A stretch of DNA of 64,000 bases. Origin: Macrothele yani. Taxonomy: Eukaryota; Arthropoda; Arachnida; Araneae; Macrothelidae. The stretch covers positions 26,875,001 through 26,939,000 of the forward strand of contig CM077011.1 in the NCBI GenBank assembly GCA_039090855.1. Reading direction: 5' to 3'. The stretch's first letter is position 1. Each line of letters opens with the position of its first letter. The notes beneath the pieces are model-generated. The model worked only from the letters and a program-made list of their open reading frames with translations. It was not told the DNA's origin and did no database searches. Positions 34,448 to 45,639 of the stretch are shown here, piece by piece. Position numbers and translations under genes: made by a program.

Positions 34448-35672
34448 CACTGAAGAGCAATTGAATTAGAGACAGCTGGCGTTGTTGTGCAAATGTGACG
34501 CTGCGAGCGGCCCTGTAACGGGAAACAACAGGACGTATGCAGCGATCCGACAAGATAAGAAGTGATGCGACGGGAATCAGAAATAGTCGGAAGTAGTATG
34601 GGTAAGACGAAGGATCTAAGCGCATTTGATCGTGGGTAAATTGACTGGGCCCGACGAATGGGTCACTCCATCTCGGAAGTCGTGCAGACACTGGGATTTT
34701 CACGAGCCACTGTGTCACGGGTGCACCGTGAGTACATCGAATCCGGTAAAACCATTCCTGCAAGGGCCAACTGCCGTGGACAACAACGTGTGGATGAGCG
34801 TGTTCATCGTTGGCTAGCTCGCATTGTAACAGCCGATAGACCGGCCACAGTGCAAGAATCACTCGGCAATTTAACGCTGGTGCACAAAAACGTGTAAGCA
34901 GCCACACCATACAGAACCATCTCCTCGCTATGGGGTACAGAAGCCGTCGTTCCACGAGGGTACCGCTGCTGACCGCACATCACAGGGTGCAAAGATTAGC
35001 ATAGGCGCGGGAACATCGCCACTGGACCCTACACATGTGGAAAAATGTTGCCTGGACTGATGAGTCGAGATTCACGTTGGTACATGCGGATGGCAAGATA
35101 CGAGTACGGCGCAAACCACATGAAACGATGGATCCTTCTTGCCAGCAGGGCACTCTTCAAGCTGGTGGGGGTGGCATTCTCGTCTGGGGACTGTTTACGT
35201 GGACTGAAATGAGAGCCCTGGTACGTGTTACATCGTCCCTCACAGGTCAACGTTACCGGGATATCCTGGACGACCATTTGCTCCCGTTTGTACGTCTTCA
35301 ACATCCCACTGGGGACCTCATCCTGCAACAAGACAATGCACCGTGCCATCGCTCCCTAATTGTATCCGAATGGTTGGATGAACACTCCACCGACGTGACC
35401 TCGCTTCCTTGGCCAGCTCGGTCACCTGAACCTCAATCCCATCGAGCACATCTGGGATGCCATCGAGTAAGATGTTTGAGGCTCTGGCTCCCCTCCATCA
35501 AATCTTCGTGAACTATGGGAGCTTGTTCAGGGGTCGTGGATTCGTATGGCTTCCCAACGCTTCCGGTGTCTTGTCGAGTCCGTGCCGAGGCGAATCGTCG
35601 CCGTCATCAGGGCGAAAGGTGGTGCTACACGTTACTAGACATGTATCTCTAATTTAATTGCTTTTCAGTGTG
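34448..35672 (+). mobile_element. Tc1-type transposon, copy 2 of the DD36E-spaced family
   Basis: Left end CACTGAAGAGCAATTGAATT AGAGAC, identical to copy 1 over this stretch. Right end ATCTCTAATTTAATTGCTTT TCAGTG. TA on the left at 34446-34447; the right TA is at 35673-35674 or shifted by a dinucleotide. The interior is closely similar to 25374-26581 throughout. Confidence 0.9.
34598..35638 (+). pseudogene. Tc1-type transposase, copy 2 (frameshifted)
   Basis: ATG 34598 (MGKTKDLSAFDRG, then TAA), HTH MGHSISEVVQTLGFSRATVS, NVAWTDESRF (first D), GGGILVWGLFTW, LILQQDNAPCHRSLIVSEWL (second D), then a one-base insertion (CCTGAACC where copy 1 has CCTGACC) throws the PIEH block out of frame. Copies 1 and 2 carry different inactivating changes, so their common ancestor was more intact than either. 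It ends TAG 35636-35638. Confidence 0.87.
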
Positions 35673-36034
35673 TATGATGTCAATGTATCTATCAACTAAG
35701 TCCAATAAATAAATAATTAAATTTTTTAAACCTCCAACCAAAAAAAAAAAAAAACCTTTCTTCAAAATTTTTCCAACCATGTTCTTTAGACGGTTCAAGT
35801 AACCACTAGGCCTTCAATGCGTTACATTTTCGGACTGCTTTAGCAGCTTCAAACCCTGTTTCCAGTAATGTCGCACTAGAAGAAATATTTCAAACTTTAT
35901 AGCCATTGCAACTGACCGTGGTACAAGTTCAACGCAGGGATCCGGACACGTGCTTCTCTCCTCGTTTTGATCCCAATCAGTATTCGCTTTCAATCACCTG
36001 TAGCACAGGAAAACTGCTCCGAAGAATAAATGTA
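35673..36034. other. No gene seen; A run near 35739
   Basis: Short AT-rich spacer between two Tc1 elements, with a 15-nt A run near 35740-35754. Confidence 0.4.
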
Positions 36035-37259
36035 CACTATCTACCAACAAGTAATTGGACACCTGTGATAGCAAAGGAAAACGAAGTTTATTCACCTTCA
36101 ATAGTTGGTGGAGCCTCCACGAGTGGCGATTACAGCTGCGACCCTCCGGGGTATACTCTCAACCAGGCGTTGTACGACGGCTAGCGGTATTTTCTTCCAC
36201 TCGGTTTGGAGAAGACAGGTCAGTTCCTTCACCGATTTCGGACGGTGGGGGCACCCCTTAAATCGACGCTCCAACTCGTCCCAGATGTGCTCGATAGGGT
36301 TAAGGTCCATGCTCTGCGCAGGCCAGTTCATTCGATTAACCCCATCGTCACCATACCAAGCCATGGTGGACCTCGCAACATGACAAGTGGCATTGTCATC
36401 CTGAAGGTAACATGCGTCCACCCCGTAAAACTGCCACAATGTAGAAAGCGCATGATCATTCCAAAATGGTGCAGTAGGTCTCGGCGTTGAGTCTACCAGG
36501 AATTGCGAACCAAGGGTCCCGTGCCATACCAGGAGAAACACCCCTATAGCATAATTCCACCGCCGCCGAACTTCACAAATGGCACAATACATTCTGGCAG
36601 GAAGCGTTCTCCAGGCAGACGCCGAACCCAGACCCTGCCATCCGAACGGTAGAGGGTGAACCTTGATTCGATGCTCCAGAGAACCTTTTTCCATTGTTCA
36701 ACGGTCCGCTGTCGACGTTCTTTGCACCACGTTAGCCGAGCAGCGCTATTGGACTTGGTGATCAAAGGCTTGTGGGCGGCAGCATGTCCATGATAACCGA
36801 GCAGATGGGCTTCCTTACAGATGATATTCATCGAAAGAACACTCCCGGATGCCTGTTGAAACTTCTCGCGGATGTGGCCCATCGATCGATTTAGTACGGT
36901 TCTTCCGAATTTCTCTGGCCAGCACCCGTCGGTCTCTAACTAACAGTTTTGTGGGTGTGCAAGGTCGGGGCACATTCCGACAGTCACCTCTCATCTTCCA
37001 CTTGCCAATCACGTAGGCCAATGTCGATTTTGGGTACTTCAACTCGCTGGATAAGTCACGTATGGATCGGCCATTTCTGTGATACCCGACGATTACGCCT
37101 TTCTCGAAATCAGAGAGCTCCGAACTGCGTGGCATCTTGCATGCGACTGGTTGCGTTGTTGTTTCCCACACGATATTTAACGGCGGCGGCCGTGACGTGT
37201 ATCGGGACCTCAGATATCGTCGATTGCAGGGTTGTCCTATTACTTGTTGGCAGAGAGTG
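36035..37259 (-). mobile_element. Tc1 transposon (DD34E type), minus strand
   Basis: Left end CACTATCTACCAACAAGTAA TTGGACACC; right end is the reverse complement of CACTCTCTGCCAACAAGTAA TAGGACAACC. TA at both borders (36033-36034; 37260-37261). Length 1225 bp. The transposase occupies nearly the whole element. Confidence 0.92.
36098..37135 (-). pseudogene. Tc1 transposase with altered first catalytic residue
   Basis: Minus strand from ATG 37135: MPRSSELSDFEKGVIVGYHR, HTH RSIRDLSSELKYPKSTLAYV, LLVRDRRVLAREIRKN, then after a frameshift HAAAHKPLITKSNSAARLTW, VEQWKKVLWSIESRF (isoleucine where the family has the first catalytic D), and after another frameshift YLQDDNATCHVARST (second D) and SMDLNPIEHIWDELERRFKG (E, 34 residues later). 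Ends RGGSTNY and TGA at 36098-36100. The last 198 codons are fully open, so decay is moderate. Confidence 0.9.
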
Positions 37260-38279
37260 TATATTTACGTCGTGAAACTGTCCTTTGCAAAAACGTTTTT
37301 TTTTTTTTTTTTTTTTTGTTGTCGTCCTTTTTTCTGTCACCCCAATAGTATTATTTGTAACGCTTTTTGTTCCGCTGCCAAAACTCGACTTTATATAAAT
37401 AATGTTTATGGAATATATACTCATTTAAAGCATAAAGTTTACGATATTTGAAATTTCGATTATACCTTTTTTACATTTATACTTTTTTAAGGCCGTCCTT
37501 TAGAAAAGCATGAAACCAGAGTTACTCTGTGTTTTCATGTTCACTACTGATCAAGCACAACAAACGAATTAATACAAATTAACATACACAGTCTGTGGAA
37601 GACCGATGGCGCAACGATAAACAGACACGAAGTTTTAGTATTGTCAGCTAGTTATTTTAGAAGCTGTTAGTGAGACATGCATGAACGTTTGCCAAAAGGA
37701 AGTCAAACGATGTTATGTTTTTGCATTGCATTCCTTTAGGAATGGTTGATCACATGTTAATCCAGCGCTGTCATGCGATTTCGCGTTCTAGCGAAGAAAA
37801 GCGAACAATGCTTAAATCTTTGATGATCCCCGACAGAGTTTGGTATCCCAGAATCGTGCTTTCAGATGATTTTTTTATGTTTGTTTTCTGAAACTGCTTC
37901 CGGATTCTCATTTAAGAAGTTACACAAAAAAAGCCCATCGCGATCGAAATGGATGGCTCCTTACACACGCTAACTGATGTTCCACCTTGATTTTCAGCTT
38001 AGCAATCGTTCTTATGCTGTTTTGTTAATCCAGGTTGCATCTGGCATTCAGGTAACGCTTCCAGATTCCCTTTTTTATCTCTTATAAAGGAATCTGACAT
38101 ACAACGCCACACGTTGAGCGTGAGCTTTCAATTCAGAGTATCTTCTTTTAATGTTTCTTATTTGTGCAAACCCAGACATCCTGTTGAACTACGGGAAATT
38201 CCCTTTTTTGCTGTTCATGCATTCTCTATATCACGCTCATCACACTGATTCCTTCTTTCTTTAATTTTTCAAATTTTTT
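37260..38279. other. No gene seen; T run at ~37296
   Basis: A T run of about 22 lies near 37296-37317. No ORF or element is supported. Confidence 0.4.
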
Positions 38280-38495
38280 ATTTATTTAGGGGTTTAATGG
38301 CAGCAGTGAGAAACCTATAGTGGGTCTTAGACAGTCCCCCGTTACTAATTTTGGGAAGATGGTTCCATGGAAGGGAGAGAGCCAGTACCGTTAGACAAAA
38401 ACAGCAATCATGCTAACCGGGCTTCGAATCCGGATCCATCTTGGACGAATAACCAGAAGCAAGCGCTTAAACCACTGCACCATTGGGGCAATCTC
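38280..38495 (-). mobile_element. tRNA-derived SINE (family B), minus strand
   Basis: Reverse complement begins GCCCCAATGGTGCAGTGG and has the B-box region CCGGATTCGAAGCCCGG, then the family body to the GGTTTAATGGCAGCAGTGAG end (complement). Diverged from the 49789 copy. Confidence 0.8.
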
Positions 38496-38551
38496 TATTT
38501 TAATTCACAGAACTCTCAAATTCTGTTAAGGTTTAAAATACACAAAAATTG

Positions 38552-38730
38552 TATAACGAAGTAAATTTCTCCGTCATTTTTATCCACGCCAGGATTCGAA
38601 CCCGGGTCCCCCAATTCCGGAATAAGTTGCTCTACCAATTGAGCTACGCGGACGTTTTATTCTGATTCCTATCTGCCTTTATGTCGTGTGCGTCCTTCGG
38701 GCAGGTACGTCATATCTCCTGGTACGTTAC
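38552..38730 (-). mobile_element. Solo tRNA-like LTR of the TRIM family
   Basis: A 179-bp long-type LTR in minus orientation, flanked by exact 5-bp repeats AATTG (38547-38551 and 38731-38735). Contains the tRNA-like core with B box GGTTCGAATCC (complement). No interior sequence, as expected after recombination between the two LTRs of a complete element. Confidence 0.88.
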
Positions 38731-39000
38731 AATTGTAATCTGTATTAGTAAAATTCTGACATTCATTCCATAACGGAGCATAAACACAAAACTTAACGCA
38801 CTTTTCGCACTTGTATATATTTTGATCATAATAACACGCGATTTAAAAAAATAGTTTCGTTAAAATAAATAAAAAAAATTAGGTTATAAAATGGAACTGA
38901 AAATGTGCTTGGCTAACTCTTCATATTAAGTTTCGTTGAAAGAGAGAAATGATATCTGGCTAACTCTTCAAGAATTCCATTAAAGAAGGGAAAATGATTT

Positions 39001-39150
39001 CTGACCATTCTTCAGAGATGGACCCGGGTTTGTGTCTCGGATGCAGCTCGAGTGGTGTGCTTGTCCAATGACAGTGGATCTCTCCTTTTACTGGAGCCAG
39101 GGGGTCCTAAATTATTAATACACTACTGCTTTTAGCCTCAGGAGTTACTT
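39001..39150 (+). mobile_element. Family B SINE fragment
   Basis: GACCATTCTTCAGAGATGGA, CTGGAGCCAGGGGGTCCTAA and ACTACTGCTTTTAGCC are diverged versions of the family B body. The head with the A box is missing. Confidence 0.6.
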
Positions 39151-39907
39151 ACAATTGGCGTTAATCCCCGAATTAAAAAAATGAGGAAATGTTTCAAATC
39201 CGTCATGTATAAATTGATGACACAGTCTGAAAGTTGGGTTACAGTTCGTTCAACTAAAACAAATATTCAAAATTTTCGTTTCTTCTGGGGCTAAAAATAC
39301 TGGTTTGGTTAAAAGCAAAGATGTCTGAAAATCAGTGTAATTAAAATAAAAAAAATAAAGTTATGAAAATAATTTTATAAAATGATATCAAAATTTAGCT
39401 TGATTAAAGTAAAAGAATAAATTTTAAAATAATTTAGTAAAATTAAGAGAACCGGTTGGGAAAATAGTTTAGTTAAAATGAAGACATCTATTTTGGGTAT
39501 GTTTTGTATTCTTGTATTAATTATTACAGATCTCATTTTGTCACTGCGATGCTAATACGAAAATTAAGAAAATAAAAAAAAAACGTTCCGAATGGTTCAA
39601 TTATTTAGAAACTAATTTTAATAATCTAAACTAATGCCAATGTATTTTACAGGTGTTTCAGAATCAAAACTATGGATCTGCAACCGAACAAATTAATTTC
39701 TTTCAAATATTCAGAACTCGTGTTCGGGGAGCCCAGAGACTTGTTTCCAAAATCCTACTGCCTGACAATTCAACCTTCCTTGTCCGAGAAGGACAAATTG
39801 GTCGTGAAAAATGAATTTTCTTTTTTTAAAACAGGAATGAGCGTTAAAAACTGCTTTATTTTTTTGATGCATAAAAAAAAGTACAGGCTCGGTTAAAAGA
39901 AAATATA
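39151..39907. other. No gene seen
   Basis: AT-rich DNA with repeated TTAAAATAA-type wording (39300-39480), as if from short internal duplications. A 74-codon frame at 39672-39896 has no recognised domain. Confidence 0.4.
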
Positions 39908-41148
39908 CACTATATTGACAAAAGTCACCGGACACCTCTTCAAAAGCAAATGAACGGATCCGCTGGGATGTAAAGAAGCGCGGTACAGCTGCAAACGGTA
40001 TAAAAACAAGACTGCAGCTGACCGCAGTCATATCGCACTGTGAGGTTAAGTTAAAATGTCGCGGCAGGAGAGAACTGACTTCCAGAAAGCAAAGGTTGTT
40101 GGGTGTTATATTAGTGGGTTGTCTATAAGAGAAACCGAGAAGCATTTAAATATACCCAAAACAACTGTTTTGGATGTACTGAAAAAGTGGAAGACACATG
40201 GCGTGCCTGAAGCAGCAAAACGTACCGGCAGATCAAAGAAAATCGGTGATAGAGGACATCGAAGCCTCAGGAGAGTCGTTGCAGCTAATCGACGGAGTGC
40301 TGCACAAAACCTGTGTACAGGCTGGTAAAAATGCTGGAACCTCGGTATGTACACGTACCAGTCCCAGAAAACTTCATTCCATGGGTTATCGTGATCGTGC
40401 GGCTGCTCATAAGCCTTTCATCTCCACTCGGAATGCTACTCATCGTTTAGTATGGTTTAAAGAACATTTTTCGTGGACCGTACATCAATGGAAACGAGTC
40501 CTATGGACTGATGAATCCAGATACATGATACATCAGGCTGATGGCCGTGTGTGGGTATATGGCTGCTGCCGGGGGAACGCTATTTACCACAGTGTACTAC
40601 TCGTACGGTCAAGTTTGGAGCTAGCAGTACACTCGTGGTGAGGGTTTTTTCGTGGTATGGTCCCGACCATGGACAAATCTGTCAACCAGCACGTCTACCT
40701 CGATATTCTGAACAATTATGTCCTACCAACTCTGTGGCAGTGCTATGGAACCGAGCCTTGTTGGTACCAGCAGGATAATGCGCCGTGCGTAAAGCAAGGA
40801 CTGTTACAGCGTGGTTTGACTATAATGCCCTATCGTGTGCAGACTGACCAGCATAGAGCCCTGATCTTAATGCCCTAGAGCAGCTATGAGATGAAATAAT
40901 AAATCAGTGCGTTGCGTAAGAAGTTTGAAACTAAGGCCTACTACTAAGCAACAGTTAGCGGCATCATTATGTACTGAATGGAAGCGCATACCTATCGCTG
41001 TATTCTAAAAGGTTGTGGGAGCATATCTCGAAGGGTCAGTGCATGCATTAAGGACAAAGGCGGACCGACAACGTACTAATAATGTATGTCAATAAATGCT
41101 ATGTTGTTTTTCTCTTCTAGGTGTCCGATGACTTTTGTCGATATAGTG
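39908..41148 (+). mobile_element. Tc1 transposon
   Basis: Left end CACTATATTGACAAAAGTCA CCGGACACC; right end is the reverse complement of CACTATATCGACAAAAGTCA TCGGACACC. Left border TA (39906-39907); the right border reads CA, so one TA copy has mutated. Length 1241 bp. Confidence 0.92.
40056..41079 (+). pseudogene. Tc1 transposase, multiply frameshifted
   Basis: ATG 40056: MSRQERTDFQKAKVVGCYIS, HTH LSIRETEKHLNIPKTTVLDV, linker RTGRSKKIGDRGHRSLRRVV. Then, in other frames, DRAAAHKPFISTRNATHRLV, WKRVLWTDESRYMIHQADGR (first D), WYQQDNAPC (second D) and P-D-L-N-A-L-E-Q-L (E) with a TGA right after it. The end GGPTTY is followed by TAA 41077-41079. Confidence 0.88.
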
Positions 41149-41272
41149 CATTTGCTCTGAAAATTTTGCAACGTATCTGGTACATCATAGAAGAAACACT
41201 GGTATATAGGAGGGATTCGGATTTGTAACAAAAATAAAGGTGTTTTTCTTACATTAAACATTAAAAACCCAG

Positions 41273-41305
<33 letters not shown>

Positions 41306-41702
41306 CTCGTGTGTGTGTGTGTGTGTGTGTGTGTAAACAAACAAAGTAAGTCACATTCTCAGTTAGTCTTTAAAACTTACTCTTTCACGGTAAAACAAGG
41401 AATTAATTACCTGCTGTTGACAACATCAACGTGATTCCCGTTACAGATAAGTCAGTTCGCAGGAAGAAAAGAACACTTCAGTTGTTGTTTTACTACCTCC
41501 TGCTCCCAATTCTAAGCTGGCCAAACATACATATCCTGAGAAAATGCTGTTTGTAAACCCTTCCCGTCACCACCTTTCAATCACTTAATCTCTGTTTAGG
41601 AAATCTTTACAGTTTACAGAATTTTTAAGGCAGCAAACAGAATAGCCATTGCTCTGCTTACTGTTCAACATGCAACTTTAACACCAGGAAACTTGAAAAT
41701 TT
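41149..41702. other. No gene; opposed (AC)n/(GT)n microsatellites
   Basis: (AC)n at about 41272-41301 is followed, after a few bases (AAACGCTC), by (GT)n to about 41334, so the two runs are reverse complements and can form a long hairpin. Otherwise nothing is supported. Confidence 0.7.
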
Positions 41703-42630
41703 CGTCTCCCTGGAGCGGGAATCAAACCTGCATCTCCCGATTTTTGTTCAGGCGTGCTATCCATTCTCACCTCCCGATTTCCGTTCGATCATGCTGTCAA
41801 TTATCTTCTCCCGATTTACGTTCCAGAATGCTATCCATTCTCATCTCCTGATTTTCGTTCGAGAAAGCTATCCATTCTCATCTCACGATTTTCGTTCAAA
41901 CATGCTATCCATTCTTATCTCCCGATTTCCGTTCGAGCATGCTACCCATTCTTATTACCCGATTTCCGTTCGAACATGCTATCCATTCTTATCTCCCAAT
42001 TTCCCTTCGGTCATGCTATCTATTCTCACCTTCCGATTTCCGTTCGAGCATGCTATTCTTTATCATCTCCCGATTTCCGTTCGAGCATGGTATCCTTACG
42101 CATCTCCCGATTTCCGTTCGAGAAGGCTATCCATCCATTCTTACCTCTCGATTTCTGTTCGAGCATGCTATCTATTCTCACCTCCTGATTTCTGTTCATT
42201 GGCCGATTTCCGTTCGAGCATACTATCTATTCTCATCTCCCGATTTCCGTTCGAGAAGGCTATCCATCAATTTTTACCTCTCGATTTCCGTTCGAGCATG
42301 CTATCTATTCTCACCTCCTGATTTCTGTTCATTTGCCGATTTCCGTTCGAGCATACTATCTATTCTCATCTCCCGATTTCCGTTTGAGCATACTATCCAT
42401 TCTTCTCTCCCGATTTCCGTTCGATCATGCTATCTAATCTTACCTCCCGATTTCCCTTCAAGCATGTTATTTATTCTCACCTCCTGATTTCCGTTAATCT
42501 GCCGATTTCCGTTCGACCATGCTATCCAGTCTCATCTCCCAATTTCAGTTCGAGCATGCTATACATTCTCATCTCCAGATTTCTGTTCGATCATACTATC
42601 TATTCTTACCTCCCGATTTCCGTTCAAGTT
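41703..42630. repeat. 37-bp minisatellite seeded from a tRNA-like sequence
   Basis: About 24 copies of a 37-bp unit containing CATGCTATCCATTCTCATCT and CCCGATTTCCGTTCGAG; the spacing was checked at 41901 and 41938. The first unit runs directly into TGGAGCGGGAATCAAACCTG, CATCTCCCGATTTTTG and TTCAGGCGTGCTATCC (41709-41763). Its reverse complement reads like the middle and 3' half of a tRNA (GGATAGCACGCCTGAA, GGGAGATGCAGGTTTGATTC). The repeat unit corresponds to the anticodon-arm portion. ORFs of 140-182 codons here are repeat artefacts. Confidence 0.88.
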
Positions 42631-43965
42631 TCATGTTGAACAGAAAGCAAGGCAATGCCTATTCTGTTTGCCGCCATAAAAAAATCTATAGTTGTTCATC
42701 TGTTTGTGAAGAGTATTTCTTCCACAATCTCTATCTATCTTAGAGTTACTTTTGCATCTAGAAACATCTTAACCACCGCGTCATAGGAAGTTAGAAAACA
42801 TTTTAAACAGCGATCAAGATGAGCACAAAACAAACAAGAGTTAGCTCATATATCCGACGTAAAGTGAAACAGGTGAAATTTCAAATTTTTTGGCAGTTGC
42901 TTTAATTTGAACATTCGTTAAATATTTTGCTTACTGCAGATCACACTCATATTATTTTTCTAGCTATAATTTTCAGTTAACAAGTAATATTTACCTGCGA
43001 TTGATTGATAAAAAGTTTGTGATTGACTAGACATAATGTAATATGCCTGACATAATGTAATATGCCAAAAATAGCTCCCTTTTTTACCTGTCCGACTATA
43101 ACGAAATCCGCATATATCGAATGTTTTTTACTCTCCCTGTAACGTCGTTATATACGGGTTCGACTGTATTTTAACGCATAAAATTAATACTTTTTCTGAA
43201 AGTAGCGCAGCTGGAAGCTCTGATTCTATTTTGTCAGAAGCTGATAATTTTGTTTTGGACTAAGTGAACCTGGATATTAATTTTTCCATTATGCAGAATT
43301 GCACTCTTCCTCAGCTTTATTATATGTATTATCTACCTCTAAGAATGAAAGCCCGTCTTTTAGCGAAATAATTTTTGCCATCAAGTCAAATAATTCAGCA
43401 GAATAAGGTAGGAACAACCTATTCAATTCCCTTTCTTTTTCTTTCTGTTTATCCTGCGAAAAATTGCATGAGCTATCTTTCGCCTTTCATTCAAGCAATA
43501 CAAAGACATAAGAGCGCAAAACATAAAATGGTGACACAAATGACTTTTGACGTGAGTCACAGGAAACGTGAGTCTCGTTAAACGCATGTCAAAGTAGAAA
43601 AATATAAAAAACAATAGGTTTCTTACCGTCTGGGTTTCACTCTCTAACACATCCTGTTCCTAATTACGTATTTCACTTTAAACTCAAATTGCTTGCAGTG
43701 TATCGAAATGACGCATCTATTCCGATATTTCCAAAACACATTTAGCACAAAAAAAAGAGGTTTAAATATAAAAAAAAAAGACCAAGCAATTTGTGAGAAT
43801 TCCCAAGACATGCTATTTTTATTTCCGTATTTTGTTGCTGTCTTCCACAGTTGCAGCACACTATCAAGCATTAAAAAAAATAAAGGTTGTGTTTGGAGAA
43901 AAAAATTTTCATTTTTACTTGTACAAAGATTCTAAAAATGAGAGGATCTTTTTTTTTTTTTTGTA
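42631..43965. other. No gene; one Tigger-like terminal sequence at ~43090
   Basis: Near 43095-43172, GACTATAACGAAATCCG and CGTTATATACGGGTTCGACT (then GTA) resemble the terminal repeat of pogo/Tigger transposons (complement TACAGTCGAACCCG). No transposase lies beside it. The remaining frames have no recognised domains. Confidence 0.45.
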
Positions 43966-44774
43966 TTTCATCATCATCATTGTCAACCATTATCAATCCA
44001 CTGCTGGACGAAGGTCTCCTCAAGTTTCATCCACAACGGTCTGTCTTGGGCCAGTCTCCTCCATGTTACTCCCGCATACTTTCGAATTTAATCCACCCAT
44101 CTCCCATGTGGTCTTCTTCTGAGTCTTTTCCTGTCCTTTGGAATCCAATCTAAAATTTCGGCTATCCATCGATGGTCTGTCCTGGCAGTATGTCCAGCCC
44201 ATTGCAATTTCAGGGATTTTACTGTGATCATGATGTCTTCCACTCTTGTCATTTTTCGGATCCATGAGTTCCTCTTCTTATCTCTCCTGGTTACACCAAG
44301 CATGCACGTCTCCATGCTGCTTTAAGTTGTCTGCAGCCTTTGTATGTCTCTTTTAGTTAAGGTCCATGTCTCTTTTAGTTAAGGTCCATGTCTCTTTTAG
44401 TTAAGGTCCATGTCTCTTTTAGTTAAGGTCCATGTCTCTGCACCATACGTAAGCACTGGAAGGATGCATTGATCAAACACTTTTCTTTTAAGACATAATG
44501 GCATATTGCTCTTGAAAGTTATGCTGTTTCTTCCAAAAGCTCTCCAGGCAAGTTTTGTACGTCGATTAATTTCTTCGTCAATGTAACCATTACTTGATAT
44601 CAGATGTCCAAGGTAAACATACGTGTCTGTTATCTCCAGCTTTTCTCCATCAATCGATAAATCTTCATTTCTCGTAAAAGCATTGAACATCCCTTTTGTC
44701 TTCTGAAAGTTCCTTTTTAATCCCACTTCTTTACTCTTGTCAGCAAGTTCCTGTTTTGTATTTACCACAAACAA
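43966..44774 (-). pseudogene. Non-LTR retrotransposon RT C-terminus, 5'-truncated
   Basis: Minus strand reads VGLKRNFQKTKGMFNAFTRN, IDGEKLEITDTYVYLGHLIS, INRRTKLAWRAFGRNS, CLKRKVFDQCILPVLTYGAE then TWTLTKRDMDLN, and after a small tandem array METCMLGVTRRDKKRNSWIR, LQWAGHTARTDHRWIAEILD and a C-terminal RPHGRWVD. This is the thumb and C-terminal tail of a LINE-type reverse transcriptase. The element ends in a (TGA)n/(ATG)n tail (complement of 43972-43983), a habit of RTE-like elements. A shorter copy is at 26600-26893. Confidence 0.85.
44338..44428. repeat. 22-bp tandem repeat inside LINE relic
   Basis: Four copies of TCTCTTTTAGTTAAGGTCCA TG. In the minus-strand protein this lies where the coding frame changes, between TKRDMDLN and the METCMLGV block. 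Confidence 0.92.
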
Positions 44775-44869
44775 AATATAAGAACCAGCAAGTTAATACA
44801 AGTGCTTTGAGAAACATTCGCTTGTCATTGTTTTTAAGCAAAATGCAAATATATATATGTATAATAGGA

Positions 44870-45075
44870 TGTGCAAACCACACATCCTTTATTCGGGAGT
44901 CGAGCCCGGCTCCAACTTGGACGGGATCCCCGTGCCGCCTACAACCTTGACTCCGCCACAGAACGACGGGATGTGTTTTGTAAGGCATTCTATAAATGTT
45001 TCTCACAGCGCCTGTGTTACGTCCAGGGGAGTGCTGATAGCTCCCGCACCCCCGCAGTGCGGGGGAGGGCCTCAT
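44870..45075 (-). mobile_element. Possible tRNA-derived SINE (family D)
   Basis: The reverse complement contains GTGGCGGAGTCAAGG (A-box-like) and, about 50 nt on, GGGCTCGACTCCCG (B-box-like), then text with no ORF. The spacing suits a tRNA with a long variable arm. No second copy in the window and no target duplication seen. Confidence 0.5.
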
Positions 45076-45639
45076 ATTTAAAAGGAGCTTCCAGGCTAAG
45101 GAAAAAGATTTTACAAAATTTTTGCGGAAACTTCATGTGAAACTGGTTAGAGAAATAACCAAGAATCAAGGCAGCTTTGAAGTTTTAAGAAGAAAGGCAT
45201 TTCTTTCTCAGTAAATACGTCAAATCTTTAGAAATCATTTTCGCTGCTTTTGTTCATAAAAACTGGATAACGGGAAAGCAGCTATTCAAAAGCACTTGAG
45301 TCCCCTTGTAGTAGCCCTGGCTGTTACAAGGGGCCTTAAATTCACAGCCCTTGCAATAGTTTCTATACAGGTATGTTAACAAGGGAAAGTGAAAAAAACA
45401 ATATCATACTATACCAATGAGGATAAGGTGTTATATATTTGTTTGCACATAACTATGCAATCCCCGAATAGAATGAACTGAAAGGTGTTCTTCGCGGGAG
45501 TGAAAAATCAGAGACCTGTGTAATTTTTTTTTTTAACAGAGTCAAAAGATTTTTTTACTATCAGCAAAACATTGTGGCATTACGTTAATTGTGTTTCTTT
45601 TTATATTCCAAAGGATATGATTTCAGTAGTTTTACATTT
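45076..45639. other. No gene seen
   Basis: AT-rich spacer before the second TRIM copy. Confidence 0.35.

Noticed and set aside
41754..42487. Repeat proteins of 144-182 codons
   Set aside because: Three overlapping frames of a 37-bp array; no start context or domain.
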